Assembly: GCA_031763025.1 (NCBI GenBank)
Contig: JASSKH010000028.1
Location: forward strand, 6,707,324-6,771,323
DNA length: 64,000 nucleotides
Reading direction: 5' to 3'
Source of the DNA: Macrocystis pyrifera
Lineage: Eukaryota; Sar; Phaeophyceae; Laminariales; Laminariaceae
Numbering within the stretch: position 1 is the first letter of the stretch; every line of letters begins with the position of its first letter. The notes under the pieces were generated by a model that was given only the letters and a program-made list of their open reading frames with translations, ran no database searches and was not told where the DNA came from. Positions 53,634 through 64,000 of this stretch are shown here, in pieces. The translations under genes and the position numbers were made by a program.

Positions 53634-53743
53634 TATTACGGGGGACCATAGTAAATAGGACCAAATATTGTTGGTTTAAAATAGGTAAATATATAGGTTT
53701 TTATGTATACCATAGGTCCCATTAACTACGGACCCCCGTAATA
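53634..53743 (-). mobile_element. 110-bp MITE, family TTACGGGGG, copy 6 (inverted)
   Basis: TATTACGGGGGACCATAGTA at the left and AACTACGGACCCCCGTAATA at the right. Internal order is reversed relative to copies 2-5. A truncated end (TATTGCGGGGGACCGTTGTA) lies just left at 53591-53627, and a fragment of the internal part follows at 53745-53815. Confidence 0.85.
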
Positions 53744-56038
53744 GTAAAAAATAGGTAATGTATGTAGGTTTTTGTATGCACCGTAGGTCCTACCAGGTAT
53801 TTACTATTACTAGGCAGTCAATGCTGGAGACACAACAAGATGATCGTCATCGGTTCCATTGCTCAAATCAACACCCAACTATTAATAGAATGCCACCAAA
53901 AAAACAATCCCCTTGCACCGAACAAATAGTACCGAGAACACATGGCATTTCTGCGATGCCGTGCTCAATTTCGCGAAGTCCGATCTGAACTTCTAACCCC
54001 GTATTTGTACTCGCAAGGCAGGTAAGAACGAGATTTATAGAGTGCCGGCCTTTTTAGTGTTTTTGTTTCTCAGAGCTTTGGTCGATTTTTTCCTTTCGTT
54101 CTTCTTGGGACAGCGACAAAGGCAAAGGCCGGGACCGAGTGTGCAAACTATTGCATGAACAACGACGTGTAAAAAATTATTTTTTCTCATGTTCTAATTC
54201 GTAAAAGCGCTCGCGGCATAGCCAGTAAACGGTTGTAGCAGACGCTTGGCTGGCCCAGCTCGTCTACGCGAGAGACAAACACACAAGCTACATTCGGAAA
54301 AAAAAGCCAAAAATAGGTATATCTACGCCTTTTTAGCCATATATAGGTACACACTAAATATTCTACTCCAGAAAAGGCTGCCTGGCCCCGTGTGTGATTG
54401 GCCAACAATCCATCGTACCCACAAGTGGCTAAAAAATCCCAAGTGTACTCGTACACCTATCAACTTGGGGGTTCAACCATAAATGGTTTCAAGGTACCTC
54501 TGTGAATGTCTCGACCGATCCCTCTTCTGCCAACAGAGATACGGGCAGTCGTCCACACCAGATGCGGGGACTGTCGACCAGGTGACCTACAGACACACAC
54601 GTCCCAATAGATTACGGAACACATTACGAACGCAGCTTGTGCCGGAGACAGCACAAGGTCACCTACGAGACTGGGCGGCCGGGCCGTTCTGAATTTTGTG
54701 TTCCCGTTTGCACATAGTCTGAATTTCTTGTGTTTTTTCGTGAAGCTCAGCCTGTCTGTCGTTCGTATGTTGTGTCCAAGTTCTTATCAACAGAGTGGTG
54801 GTGGCTCTTGTACACTTTTAACAGTGGTATAGTATATTCCACCCTTTAGTGAATGACGTATTTACTGCCGCCGCCACGCCTGATAACAGGGGCTACCATG
54901 ATCAGGGTAAAACCATACCATGACCATGGGAAAGGCGCCTTCATCGTTTCCCCCCTCGCATATGTTGTAACCCCCAAGACGGTTGCCCGCCGCCTACCTA
55001 CAACGTACTCAATGATCGCCGTGATGATACCCGTTCGGTTTGGGGCGACCAAGTTTCGTCCAGTAATACTGACAGTATATCGTCGTTTTAGTGGTGTATT
55101 AGTAAGCCCCCCCGCTGTGCGCCACACAGCGGTATAGACACAACGCGAATAGTCTCACCATGACAAAAGCTTAGGGGGCTTTCATGGTCCGGCCCTCCCC
55201 GCATTTTGGCTGCTCACGGTCTCCTTTCCACAGCTACAGCAGTAGCTACCAACAGCTATTGATATCAAACCCGGACATACATCGGAACGACGCAAACAAG
55301 CCGCGACAGAAAACCCCCCCAAAAATTACCCGGTCGAACAAAACGTGCCGCAAACACCAACGATTACCAGCAGTACCAGTCGTACCCACTCATGAAAAAT
55401 GTTTGTCCGTACGAAGTCCACGATTGCTTTTTAGACTCCTCTATAATGTTTGTCCGTACGAAGTCCATGATTGCTTTTTAGACTCCTCTTCTCTTCTCTG
55501 TTCTATACACGCGTACAACTTAACACTTTGTACACGTATACATAGAACTTGTATCTCTCTAGGTTTGAAGAATCGGCACGGACACTGGTTGTGCTGGATG
55601 TCGACGCGTAGAAAGAACGGTTTAATGTGAAGAAAACAACAACAACAACAACATATACCGAATTTAGTTCTACTCTCGTCGTGCTGTGATTTAGGGTACA
55701 TGCATGTACGTACAGCAGCAGTACTCGTGATGATACCGCCGTTTCAGCATTCCGGCTTGTATGTACATGTGCATGCGTATGTGCGTACCTCTACGTCGGC
55801 ATTATTGATATTCCGCACCGTGATCCTGGTCGTCACTCGCGCACACATTCAATGGCGGCAGATTGGTGCTGATCGCTGCCGCACGTTTAGTTCGGCCGGG
55901 ATATTTATTATTAATGGTTGGGTTTTTTTCTGTCGCGGCTTGTTTGTGTCGTTATGGATGTACCCGGTACGGGTTTGATAGCTAATACCAGGCTGACGTC
56001 GACGGGTAGAAAGAACGGTTTAATGTGAAGAAAACAGC

Positions 56039-56039
<1 letters not shown>

Positions 56040-56085
<46 letters not shown>

Positions 56086-56088
56086 CGT
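56040..56088. repeat. (CAA)n microsatellite
   Basis: About sixteen CAA units follow a GTGAAGAAAACAG segment. A shorter (CAA)n follows the sister segment at ~55637. Confidence 0.95.
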
Positions 56089-56769
56089 ACGTAGCGTTTA
56101 GTTAAATAGATGTGTGCCACGGAGACCATGAGCAGCGAAAACATCAGGAGGGCCGGACGATGAAAGCCCAATGACCCCTTGTCATGGTGAAACTATTCGC
56201 GTCGTGTCTATACCGCCATGTGGCGCACAGCGAGGGCCGTACTAATACACCACTGAAACGATGATCTATTATCAGTGTAAGGGATGAAACGTGTTCGCCC
56301 CAAACCGAAGGGGCATCATCACGGCGATCAGTGAGTACGCGTAGGTTGGCGGCGGGCAACCGTTTTGGGGGCCGAAACATACGGGAGGCGGACACTAATG
56401 AAGGCCCCTTTTCCCGTGGGCATGGTGTGAATTCATCCTGTTCATAGTAGCCCCTGTATCAGGCGTGGCCGCGGCAGTAAATACGTCATTTTTTTATTTA
56501 TTTTTTTACAACATCACTTTGCACTTTTACTTTCCTCCTTAACCCGTAGGAGGTTTTACCCTCAGCGATTTTCTGGACAAATACGTAATCGTTGTCACAG
56601 GTGTCGTCCCTTCTCCCCCCCCGGTACGTGCCTTCATTTTGATCGCGCATACTGATAAGGTCTAGCTTTCCCACCGCTCGTCGATTTCCATCGAATTTTG
56701 CTATCTCACGCTCTCGCAGTTTCCGTCAATCACTTTTTACGCAAGAAAAAAAGTCCTCAGGAGTATGCA

Positions 56770-56860
56770 CTCGGTGACACTTGAACCCACGAAACTAATC
56801 TTAGTATTAATAGAAACGCGGACCACCTACCAAGCCATCGGGGACGCCGGAAGTAATGGG
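56770..56860 (-). other. degenerate tRNA-related sequence
   Basis: On the minus strand GATGGCTTGGTAGGTGGTCC resembles a tRNA A-box/D-arm, and CGTGGGTTCAAGTGTCACC resembles a B-box/T-arm, ~35 nt apart. Pairing of the acceptor ends is weak and the centre (TTTCTATTAATACTAAG) does not form a clean anticodon arm. It lies between the two arms of the inverted-repeat element's right half. Probably a tRNA relic or SINE. Confidence 0.35.
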
Positions 56861-57619
56861 TGGATTATGTTGTACCACAATTAAGGTATGCAAGAACCAC
56901 CACTAATGTTGATAAGAACTTGGGCACAGCATACGAAAGACAGACAGGCTGAGCTTCATTCACCAAGAAACACGAGAAATTCGGATATGTGCAAGGGGAA
57001 ACAAAATTCAGAACGGCCCGGCCGCCCAGTCTCGTAGGTGACCACAGGTGCTGTCTCCGGCACAAGCTGCGTTCGTTCGTAGTGTTTCGTAATCCATTCG
57101 GACGTGTGTGTGTCGGGAGGTCACCTGGTCGCCAGTCCCGGCGTCTTGTGTGGACGACTGCCCGTATCTCTGTTGGCAGAAAAGGAGTCGGTCGAGGCAT
57201 TTGCATAGGTACACTGGACGCCATTTATAGGTGAAGACCAAGTTGACGGGTGTACGAGTACACTTGGGATTTTTGAGCCTCTTGTAGGTACGATGGATCG
57301 TTGGCCAATCGCAGAAGGGCCAGGAAGCCGTTTCCGGAGTGTAATATTTAGTGTACCTGTATATGGCTAAAAAGGGGTGGGTGTACCTATTGTTGTTTTT
57401 TTCCCCCATACATAAATATTCAGCTGGGCGAGTTCCTAGTAGCCACAGCTACGATACTTGTACCGGCACTGCCTTACCTGCCGGTCGGGGGTTTCACGGT
57501 CCGGCAGGAGAAGAGCCGCTTCGCGTGATTTTGCTCCTGCGTCTGCCGAAGACGAACCCGCCGCCTCTCCCGACGTCTGCGGAAACGGAAACAGAGCAAA
57601 AGTTCGTGCGTGATGGAAG

Positions 57620-57760
57620 TACATATCGAGTAGAAGCAGTAGCAATATTAGTAGCAGTAGTAGTAGAAGTAGTAGCAGTGGTAGTAGTAGTAGTAGTAGT
57701 AGTAGTAGTATTCATATTAAACGTAGTAGTAGCAGTAGTAGAAGTAGCAGTGGTATTACG
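57620..57760. repeat. (GTA)n-type microsatellite
   Basis: GTAGTA, GAAGTA and GCAGTA triplets run for ~140 bp, ending at MITE copy 7. Open frames through it are not genes. Confidence 0.9.
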
Positions 57761-57865
57761 AGTACAGGGGGGGCATAGTAAATAGGACCAAATATTGTAA
57801 AAATAGGTAAATATATAGGTTTTTGTGCGCACCGTAGGTCCTGTTAACTATGGTCCCCCGTAATA
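57754..57865 (-). mobile_element. MITE, family TTACGGGGG, copy 7 (TIR interrupted)
   Basis: TATTACG is followed by an apparent AGTACA insertion, then GGGGGGGCATAGTAAATAGG. The right end is AACTATGGTCCCCCGTAATA. Orientation is as in copy 6. It abuts a GTA-rich microsatellite. Confidence 0.8.
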
Positions 57866-60646
57866 GTATCACGGCCAGTATGATACCAAACAAGCGACAT
57901 TCAAGTCTTGCTGTAGATGTTACATGCGGTAGTCGTAGTCGCGGCTGACCCATTTTGGGCTTTATACCAGCCTGTATGGCAGAAAACAAGTTCTGGCTCG
58001 TCAGCATCTCCCACCGGCTCGTGTCGACTACTGTCGACAGACGTATATATGATACGCGAGCACACACGAGTACAAGTACTATTAACAATAGTTGCGTCCT
58101 AACATTGTGACTTGAAACAGAGAACCATCCTGCGGTGCTTTAAGAGTAGTTCTCGCAGCCCGCTCGGCACAAAGTGGCCGGAGGTCTAAAACTCGCAGTT
58201 CGCAAGAACAGGGCTCTTTTTCCTGCCACCTCTTCTACTCGCTACCCATCGCTACATAGGTTAATATGTTCACACCAGGCACTGGTATCTATACAATACT
58301 CTACTGCTGTACCATGACGTACACAAACCGTGCAATTTTTCTGTCTTCCCTCCGCGATCGGTATGGTGGAACAGCAGCAGCAAGGCAGCGAGCAGTACGT
58401 ACAGGTCACGTGCATTACATGCCATATCCTACCCTACCAGATTTTCACTTTCAAATTGGAACCGAGCACTGAGAAAAGGCCGGGCATAAAAAAACGTTTA
58501 CAGGAAGATGATATTTTTCCAACGCGATTGTGCGGAGTGAACGATATTGATACCGATAACTGATACCTGGTACGAAAATTGACACCTGGTACCTGATAGT
58601 CGCCAACACCCCTTCCCAACACCCCTGTTTTCAATACCATAGGCTACAAAATAGTACCATAATACTGCTGTACAGTAATAGATGCACCGCGCTGCTGGAC
58701 ATGTTACGACTTGTGACGACGGAAGGGAGTTGTACTATCTTACTTACGCATGTCATGTATCCTCTGGGACCACCAGCGCGGGGTCTGCGGCAGCAATGTC
58801 AGATCTACTAGTGCTGTACCATACTGCTGCTGTAACAAGTACATCAAGTAGAACAACAACAACCACCACTCCTAGAACTTATGTACTCGTGAAGCTACTA
58901 AAGAGAGGTCTACTCACGTCCCACAAGCCACAAGGGCGTCCCGCTGCTGCGACTGCTGCTGCTGCTGCTGCTGCTGGGTGTTGCAGCGGAGACCGTAAAC
59001 ATACACAAACATCCATTTATCGAAATCTGGACCGCTTTTAGTTCCCCCATGCTTCCAAGATACTGCAGACTCGTACATATGAGCGTGAGTGTATCCCACC
59101 ATTTGGTGGTCTGTGATGGCGTTTCCTAGTGCATGCTATATTCGTATAAAAATGTATACTACCACGTACTACGTAACAAAGTGCAGTGCACGGCAACCGC
59201 AGGATCTCTCTTGGTATGATACCTCCTGCTGCAATGGCAAGCCGGGTAGGCGAAAAAAACTCTGCATTACCCCGGATACCTTTTGAAGTACAACACTACA
59301 GTAATACAGGTACTGGTAATATTTTTCTAGTGGACTGGAGGGTTTCAGGCATAGGGTTTATGATTGTTAGACAATACGACATACGAGGGTGTACAGCAGG
59401 CGTTCTTGCGAGTCTGTTGCGTAAGTGCCGGCATGCTACAGTATAAACAACCCTATGAGTGCGACCAGCCTGTACTTGCGCGAAACAATGACAACGATTG
59501 AAGCGTAACAGCAGTCGCCGATTTTTACAGAAAAATAGCGTTACTAGGGATGTAGACTGGCGCAGTATGATACCAGTGTGTATTGGATCAGAGCACCCAG
59601 TAGCACGTACTTGGTGTTATACAACAATACATTGAAACAACGTAGGTCCCACAGAACGCCATCCCAATACATCGGAAAACCTGGCAAAATAAGTGCAAAA
59701 ATCGACAATTTCAAACGGATTGTGATCGGGTGTGATCGAACATATCGTTGTGTTTTGGCCTCCGGCGAGGCCCCTTCACCAGCCGGGGGGGGGGGGGGGG
59801 GGGGGGCGACCGCCAGCTCGCGGCTTCGCAGCCAGGTTGCTACGTATCATCATGTATATTGGCGTTTTTTTTCGTCTTTTTTCGATCACATCTCTTCGTA
59901 CGCACGACGTTTGCGCGACAGCTAAAGGTTGATACAGGGGGAAGGCCACCCAGACACGGTCTTTGAAGTCTGGGCGCGATCCGGGCAATGTTGAGGGCGT
60001 GGCGGGCGCTAAACCTTTTCTTCGGCGGGAGTGGATACGACGATTTTCCGGCGACTGCACACCGAAACTGCGAGAGCGCGAGTTGGAAAACTTCAACAGT
60101 CAGTTGACATCGACGAGCAGTGGGAATGCTGGGCCCATGGCCCGATGAAGGAGGATACATACATGTGCATTATATTTGCACGACGCCGTGGGGCAGTTGA
60201 TGCCGCATTGCGTAATCACCTCCCTACGGCGAGAGCGGTTTGGGGGGTAAGTAACAGGACTGGGCCGGCGAAATTACGTCACGCCTCCAGTCGCCTGTGA
60301 ACGAAAACCGTGAAAATATTTAGGAAAACCGCCCATTTTTGGACAGGAATGAGCGTGTGGAGAGAATTTCACAGGTTGACACCGTTACCGACCCTGCTCT
60401 CACTCGGCACCCTGATCCCACACGGCACCCTGCTCCCACGCGACTTTGTCCACAGCAAAGGGGTTTCCACCAGAACGTCCACAGCAAAAAACCGGAACAG
60501 CACTGAAACCAGTATACTAGTGCTCGGCCTGTGGTTTTTCCCCACAGGCTCGCGTCTACAAATAGTTGCGCCCGCATTTTTGCTTCCAGCAGCCACATTT
60601 AAGACTCGTGAGCTTGCGTTTGGATCCTAGCGGGCTTGTCTCTTAA
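57866..60646. other. no recognised gene
   Basis: TACCTGGTA, TACTGCTGTA and GTACGAG words are common (58300-58680, 58800-58830). Open frames at 58682-59041 and 59963-60148 lack splice support or known motifs. A 22-nt G run lies at 59785-59806. Confidence 0.35.
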
Positions 60647-60856
60647 ACGTCCCCCGTTTCTGCCACCGTAACTACCCGTAAGCACGAGTCTTTCTGGTTT
60701 TGCCGTAATACGGGTAAGAACAAGCGTTACCGGTCGCAATCCGACATCGTCGCCGTGGGGGAGAAGGCGCGAGACTTGCGACGACGTCATGCCCAGAAGG
60801 CCGCCGAGGGTAGAACCTCCTGGTACATGTACGACATAACCTGGAAACCAAAGTAA
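60647..60856 (+). CDS. possible C-terminal exon, basic protein
   Basis: After a stop at 60644 the frame is open to a TAA at 60854-60856 and reads VTTRKHESFWFCRNTGKNKR, YRSQSDIVAVGEKARDLRRR and HAQKAAEGRTSWYMYDITWK. It contains no start codon, so it would be an internal or terminal exon. The composition is strongly protein-like (charged helix, then aromatic tail). The acceptor is not clear. No family was recognised. Confidence 0.35.
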   Translation, partial: TSPVSATVTTRKHESFWFCRNTGKNKRYRSQSDIVAVGEKARDLRRRHAQKAAEGRTSWYMYDITWKPK

Positions 60857-60980
60857 AGTGACGAACGACTTCGCAGCTTCAATACAGCAGCGCCGTAGGT
60901 ACAGCCCGATACGGTACGTGCTATATAGCGGTGGCGCGCAAATTATGTTGTATTCCGAGGCAAAACGAACGGGTTTGCCG

Positions 60981-61217
60981 TATCACACTATAGGGTGATA
61001 AGATAACACGACCCCTCGGCCGATTTTCAAAGTTGGGTTTCTCGACAGTGGGGAAGGCGTGTATGCCCGAGAGATGCGTCTATGCAACCTCCTCGACGAA
61101 AGCTTTCCAAAGTCACCATTTTCGTTGTGTGTGCCCCCCCCCCTTGAGGCATGTTTTGGAGGAAACCAAACCGGGTCTGAAATTCGTCCCAGGGGGGTGA
61201 GTTATGTTGGTTATAGT
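60981..61217 (+). mobile_element. ~237-bp TIR element (GTGATAAAATAACAC family), copy 3
   Basis: It begins TATCACACTATAGGGTGATA, then AGATAACACGACCCCTCGG, and ends GGGGTGAGTTATGTTGGTTA. The central block AAGTCACCATTTTCGTTGTG matches copy 2. Confidence 0.7.
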
Positions 61218-61463
61218 ACACGGTGTACGGCAACGTCTCCGTACACCAGACAACACGTAATATTCACTTTCGTACCTACAGCAGCAGCACCCAAGTACGA
61301 GTATACGACGACAGCATATTGCGATTGTGCATAGATATATACCAGGTATAGAACGATATTACGACCAACAAGAACGCAGGGATTGGCAACGAGTTGTTAT
61401 CATGCCGGACTCAGTATCGGAAACTTAAAACCTCGTACGAGTTCGCGAGGGTTTTTTTTTTTC

Positions 61464-61597
<134 letters not shown>

Positions 61598-61739
61598 CTT
61601 CGAGCCCTTTTCGAGGATCGGCTTCAACGCCTCCCGCTTCTCGTTTTCGGGTGGCATATCTCACCGCGAACGTGCACGTAGAGGCCGAGACAGAGACGAG
61701 CAAGAAGTAGGCGCGATCGTGGATTTCGGGCGGCAGTCT

Positions 61740-62915
61740 CGAGCTTTTCTTCTTTAAATCTTGACGCGGAGAGGTCGTGCAGATGAACGTGGAACGACTT
61801 TGAAAAGAGATGGCATACGCTTTCCTCATTTGAAAAAAAAAAAAAGTGAGTGTATGAGGAAACAAGCTGCACACAGCAATCGCAGCCGTAGCTGCAGCCC
61901 GGGCTCGACCGTTGTTGTACGAGCAAGAACACATACAGTACGAGGATGTGTATACGAGTACAAGCGCATACCAGGTACGAGCATGTACACGAGCACAAGC
62001 ACATACAAGCACGTACGTGTACGAGTACGCACTCTCGAGGTTTTCTTTAAATCTTGACATTATACGGAGAGGTCGTGCAAATGAACGAGGCATCATTTTT
62101 TTTTTTTTGTTTTTAAACGATAGTTTTCGGGCTCAAAGGTGAGTGCACGAGGAAACAAGTTGAACAAGCACTTACAGCAGCTGCATCGCGGGCTCGAACG
62201 TTTTTGTACGAGTACTGGTACATACGAGTATGTACCAGTACACGCGCTGTCTGTCAGTAGCAGACATTTTCAGCACAAATGTTGAGTGCATGAGGAAACA
62301 AGCTGCACAGTTACAGCAGCAGCGGCTAGCTCAGGCTCGAGCGTTTTTGTACGAGCAAGAGCACATACGAGAAAGCATAGCACAAGCACCTACGAGTTCG
62401 TACGAGTACGAGTACGCGCGCTCTGTCAGTCTGATACGCTGTGCAAAGTGACACATTTGGAGAGCACGTGAGTGCTTGGGCATGTGTGAAACAAGTACGA
62501 GCACTACTGGTGTACATAGCAACAACCCTCTTAAAAGCAAGCAACTCCCCTTCACAGGCAACTCATGGTGTCGAGTGCGTGAACACGCTCGCTCCTGGAG
62601 GATTGATTCGCTGTGTAGGACCGGTACTGTTGATTTCGGCGAGAATATATATTTTTGCTGGTTTTCGGATCTTGAGGCTGGATCTAAAAGATTTTTACCG
62701 TGTACGAGAATTACGCCTTTCATTGTGAATTGAAGATCTTGCGGTTTCGAGAACACGTGAGAGTGTTTGAATGAACGAGAATGTGCGAATACTTTGTATG
62801 AGTACAGCTTGAGAAAAGAGTGCTACGGTGCATGGTAGCTCAACTCCGAGTTCGAGCGTTGTGCGAGTATGTACGAGCATGAGTACGCACGCTCTGCCGT
62901 GCAGGGCTGTAGTGC
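61740..62915. repeat. degenerate 200-300-bp tandem array rich in GTACGAG
   Basis: Four to five diverged units share, in order, TTTAAATCTTGAC, GGAGAGGTCGTGCA(G/A)ATGAA, GAGTG-ATGAGGAAACAAGCT, GGGCTCGA-CGTT-TTGTAC, GAGCAAGA(A/G)CACATAC and TACGAGTACGC(A/G)C(T/G)CTC. Best-preserved starts are near 61755, 62052, 62283, 62470 and 62755. One frame in unit 3 (MRKQAAQLQQQRLAQARAFL) looks helical, so an origin from duplicated exons is possible, but frames are not kept between units. Confidence 0.65.
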
Positions 62916-63065
62916 TGCGCCTACTCATACGATATTATGCGAGTATCGTCTCGATTTTGTTTTTTTTCATGCTTGTTTCGAATCTTACACCCGGATCTTG
63001 GATATTTAATGTAAAAATATACCGCGGTATCCCCTTTTTTTTACATTAAAGTTGGGTGCATTTAG

Positions 63066-63263
63066 GAGGACGAGTATGAATCAAACGTGTACGAATGCGA
63101 GGCAGCTTCAGAGACAAGCTACACGCGGTTACGATACTGTAATTGCAGTCCGAGCACGAGCACGAGTTGCCGCTGGCCGTTGCCATGTCTGCACCTACGA
63201 GTTTTTGTTGCTGTGTTGGATGCCCTCCATCTGCAAGAAGCGAGTGGTGAGTACAATCTGCAA

Positions 63264-63311
<48 letters not shown>

Positions 63312-63428
63312 GCAGCAGTATTTATGCATTCTAACAACCGGAGAGTTGAACGACGAAGGCAGAAGGCCGTCAGCTCGTCTGTCTTCAGCTCTGACCGCAT
63401 AAAATCGGTCTGCGAGGCTCGCATCTAG
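63066..63428 (+). CDS. possible terminal exon with polyglutamine tract
   Basis: After an acceptor-like GGGTGCATTTAG the plus strand is open for 120 codons in phase 0. It reads EDEYESNVYECEAASETSYT, CLHLRVFVAVLDALHLQEAS and GEYNL, then a 17-residue Gln run and AAVFMHSNNRRVERRRQKAV, ending CEARI before a TAG. The CAG repeat (63262-63317) will be length-variable. The opposite strand is open too, as poly-Cys/poly-Leu. No family was recognised. Confidence 0.35.
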
Positions 63429-64000
63429 CGATAGCAGCTGGCTACTCTCCATGGCTGCGTAGAAAACATGCAGCAAGCAATCAGCAGTCAGCCAGCGTGC
63501 TAGCCCCGGATGTTTGACTGAGTCGAACTACCACTTTAAACGCAGTCGACATATTTCTTCGTGGCGAGACTAGCGAGTTAGTGTGCGTGGGCAAAAAAAT
63601 CGCGAAAACAAGGAGGCTATAAAGAGGCATACGTACATATCAACCGTCGCCAGGCACAAGGTACGGTACATACATACTTTGTATCTGTATTCGTAGACAT
63701 ACATACTTGTATTTGTTCTCGTCGACAATCCGATCGAAATCTGAAGCACGGAATCGGATTTGCATAAGAAATTGCGTATATATATAAATTCCATTAAAAA
63801 TATAGTAGTGTAGACGCTTACGCTATATTGAATTTTTGGCATTACTGTACGTACCGCAAGGAATAGTTTTTCATGCGCTTATTGTAGTGTTGTTTGCTAT
63901 ATGTCGAACAAGTCGAAGTGCTGCCCTGCCCGACCCGAAGCATGGGTGCCGGCATGCGGAACCCGAACATGCTACATGATACAGCAGAGCATTTAACCAG

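Larger units (their letters stand above)
54252..57431. mobile_element. ~3.2-kb inverted-repeat element with ~1-kb arms
   Basis: The left arm 54252 to ~55245 and right arm ~56100-57431 (inverted) match in long blocks. Examples are CCAACAGAGATACGGGCAGT against ATCTCTGTTGGCAG, CTGGGCGGCCGGGCCGTTCT against AACGGCCCGGCCGCCCAG, the block ACTGCCGCCGCCACGCCTGA against TCAGGCGTGGCCGCGGCAGT, and GTGTCTATACCGCCATGTGG against ACACAGCGGTATAGACAC. Identity looks like ~80-85%, with small indels. The centre (55245-56100) holds a 45-bp tandem duplication (55399-55490) and two direct copies of GTAGAAAGAACGGTTTAATG, TGAAGAAAAC followed by (CAA)n at 55607 and 56009. No transposase was recognised in any frame. 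Confidence 0.8.

Overview
The window looks like nuclear DNA of a eukaryotic alga, most likely a brown alga or a related stramenopile. This is inferred from style, not from a database match. Coding sequence is sparse and cut into short exons (about 80-450 nt) with GTGAGT/GTAAGT-type donors and pyrimidine-AG acceptors. Introns reach about 3 kb and are packed with degenerate tandem arrays. Predicted proteins are rich in Ser, Ala, Gln and Gly runs, and the gene families seen are strictly eukaryotic. I saw no operons, CRISPR arrays, rRNA genes or intact canonical tRNA genes.

Layout. 1-1.03 kb: three copies of a ~387-bp tandem repeat. 1.6-2.5 kb (-): two WD40 exons of a UTP13/TBL3-like U3 snoRNP protein running off the left edge. 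5.8-7.7 kb (+): a Ser/Ala-rich coding block that changes frame at low-complexity runs. 10.3-11.1 kb: an 822-bp terminal-inverted-repeat (TIR) element, with a second, inverted copy at 47.2-48.0 kb. 11.3-12.9 kb (+): a two-exon conserved-looking gene. 17.5-19.7 kb: an array of the palindromic word TAACATAATGTTA. 21.5-22.6 kb (-): a His/Gln/Gly-rich exon. 23.5-26.3 kb: a mobile-element cluster with a dead tyrosine recombinase. 29.3-30.7 kb: a TIR element filled with ACTTCCA/TGGAAGT words. 34.7-40.8 kb (-): a complete six-exon SYLF-domain (SH3YL1/Ysc84-like) gene whose introns carry GACCC, GCTAAG and TCATTCTCA arrays. 48.4-52.2 kb (-): exons of a FYVE-finger protein. 53.1-57.4 kb: a ~600-bp hairpin followed by a ~3.2-kb inverted-repeat element. 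61.4-64 kb: a 131-nt T run, a GTACGAG-rich tandem array and a polyQ exon.

The best-supported genes are the SYLF gene (lipid binding and actin regulation at endocytic membranes in known relatives), the FYVE gene (PI3P/endosome binding in known relatives) and the UTP13-like gene (ribosome biogenesis). They are unrelated neighbours. The most distinctive content is the repeat landscape: at least four small dispersed families (a 109-bp MITE with 27-bp TIRs and likely TA target duplication, the 822-bp TIR element, a ~240-bp TIR element, and a family whose copies all end in a poly-C run), two large foldback structures, and several kilobase-scale arrays of degenerate 5-14-nt words. Splice joins were accepted when reading phase agreed across them. 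All other calls are marked with lower confidence.
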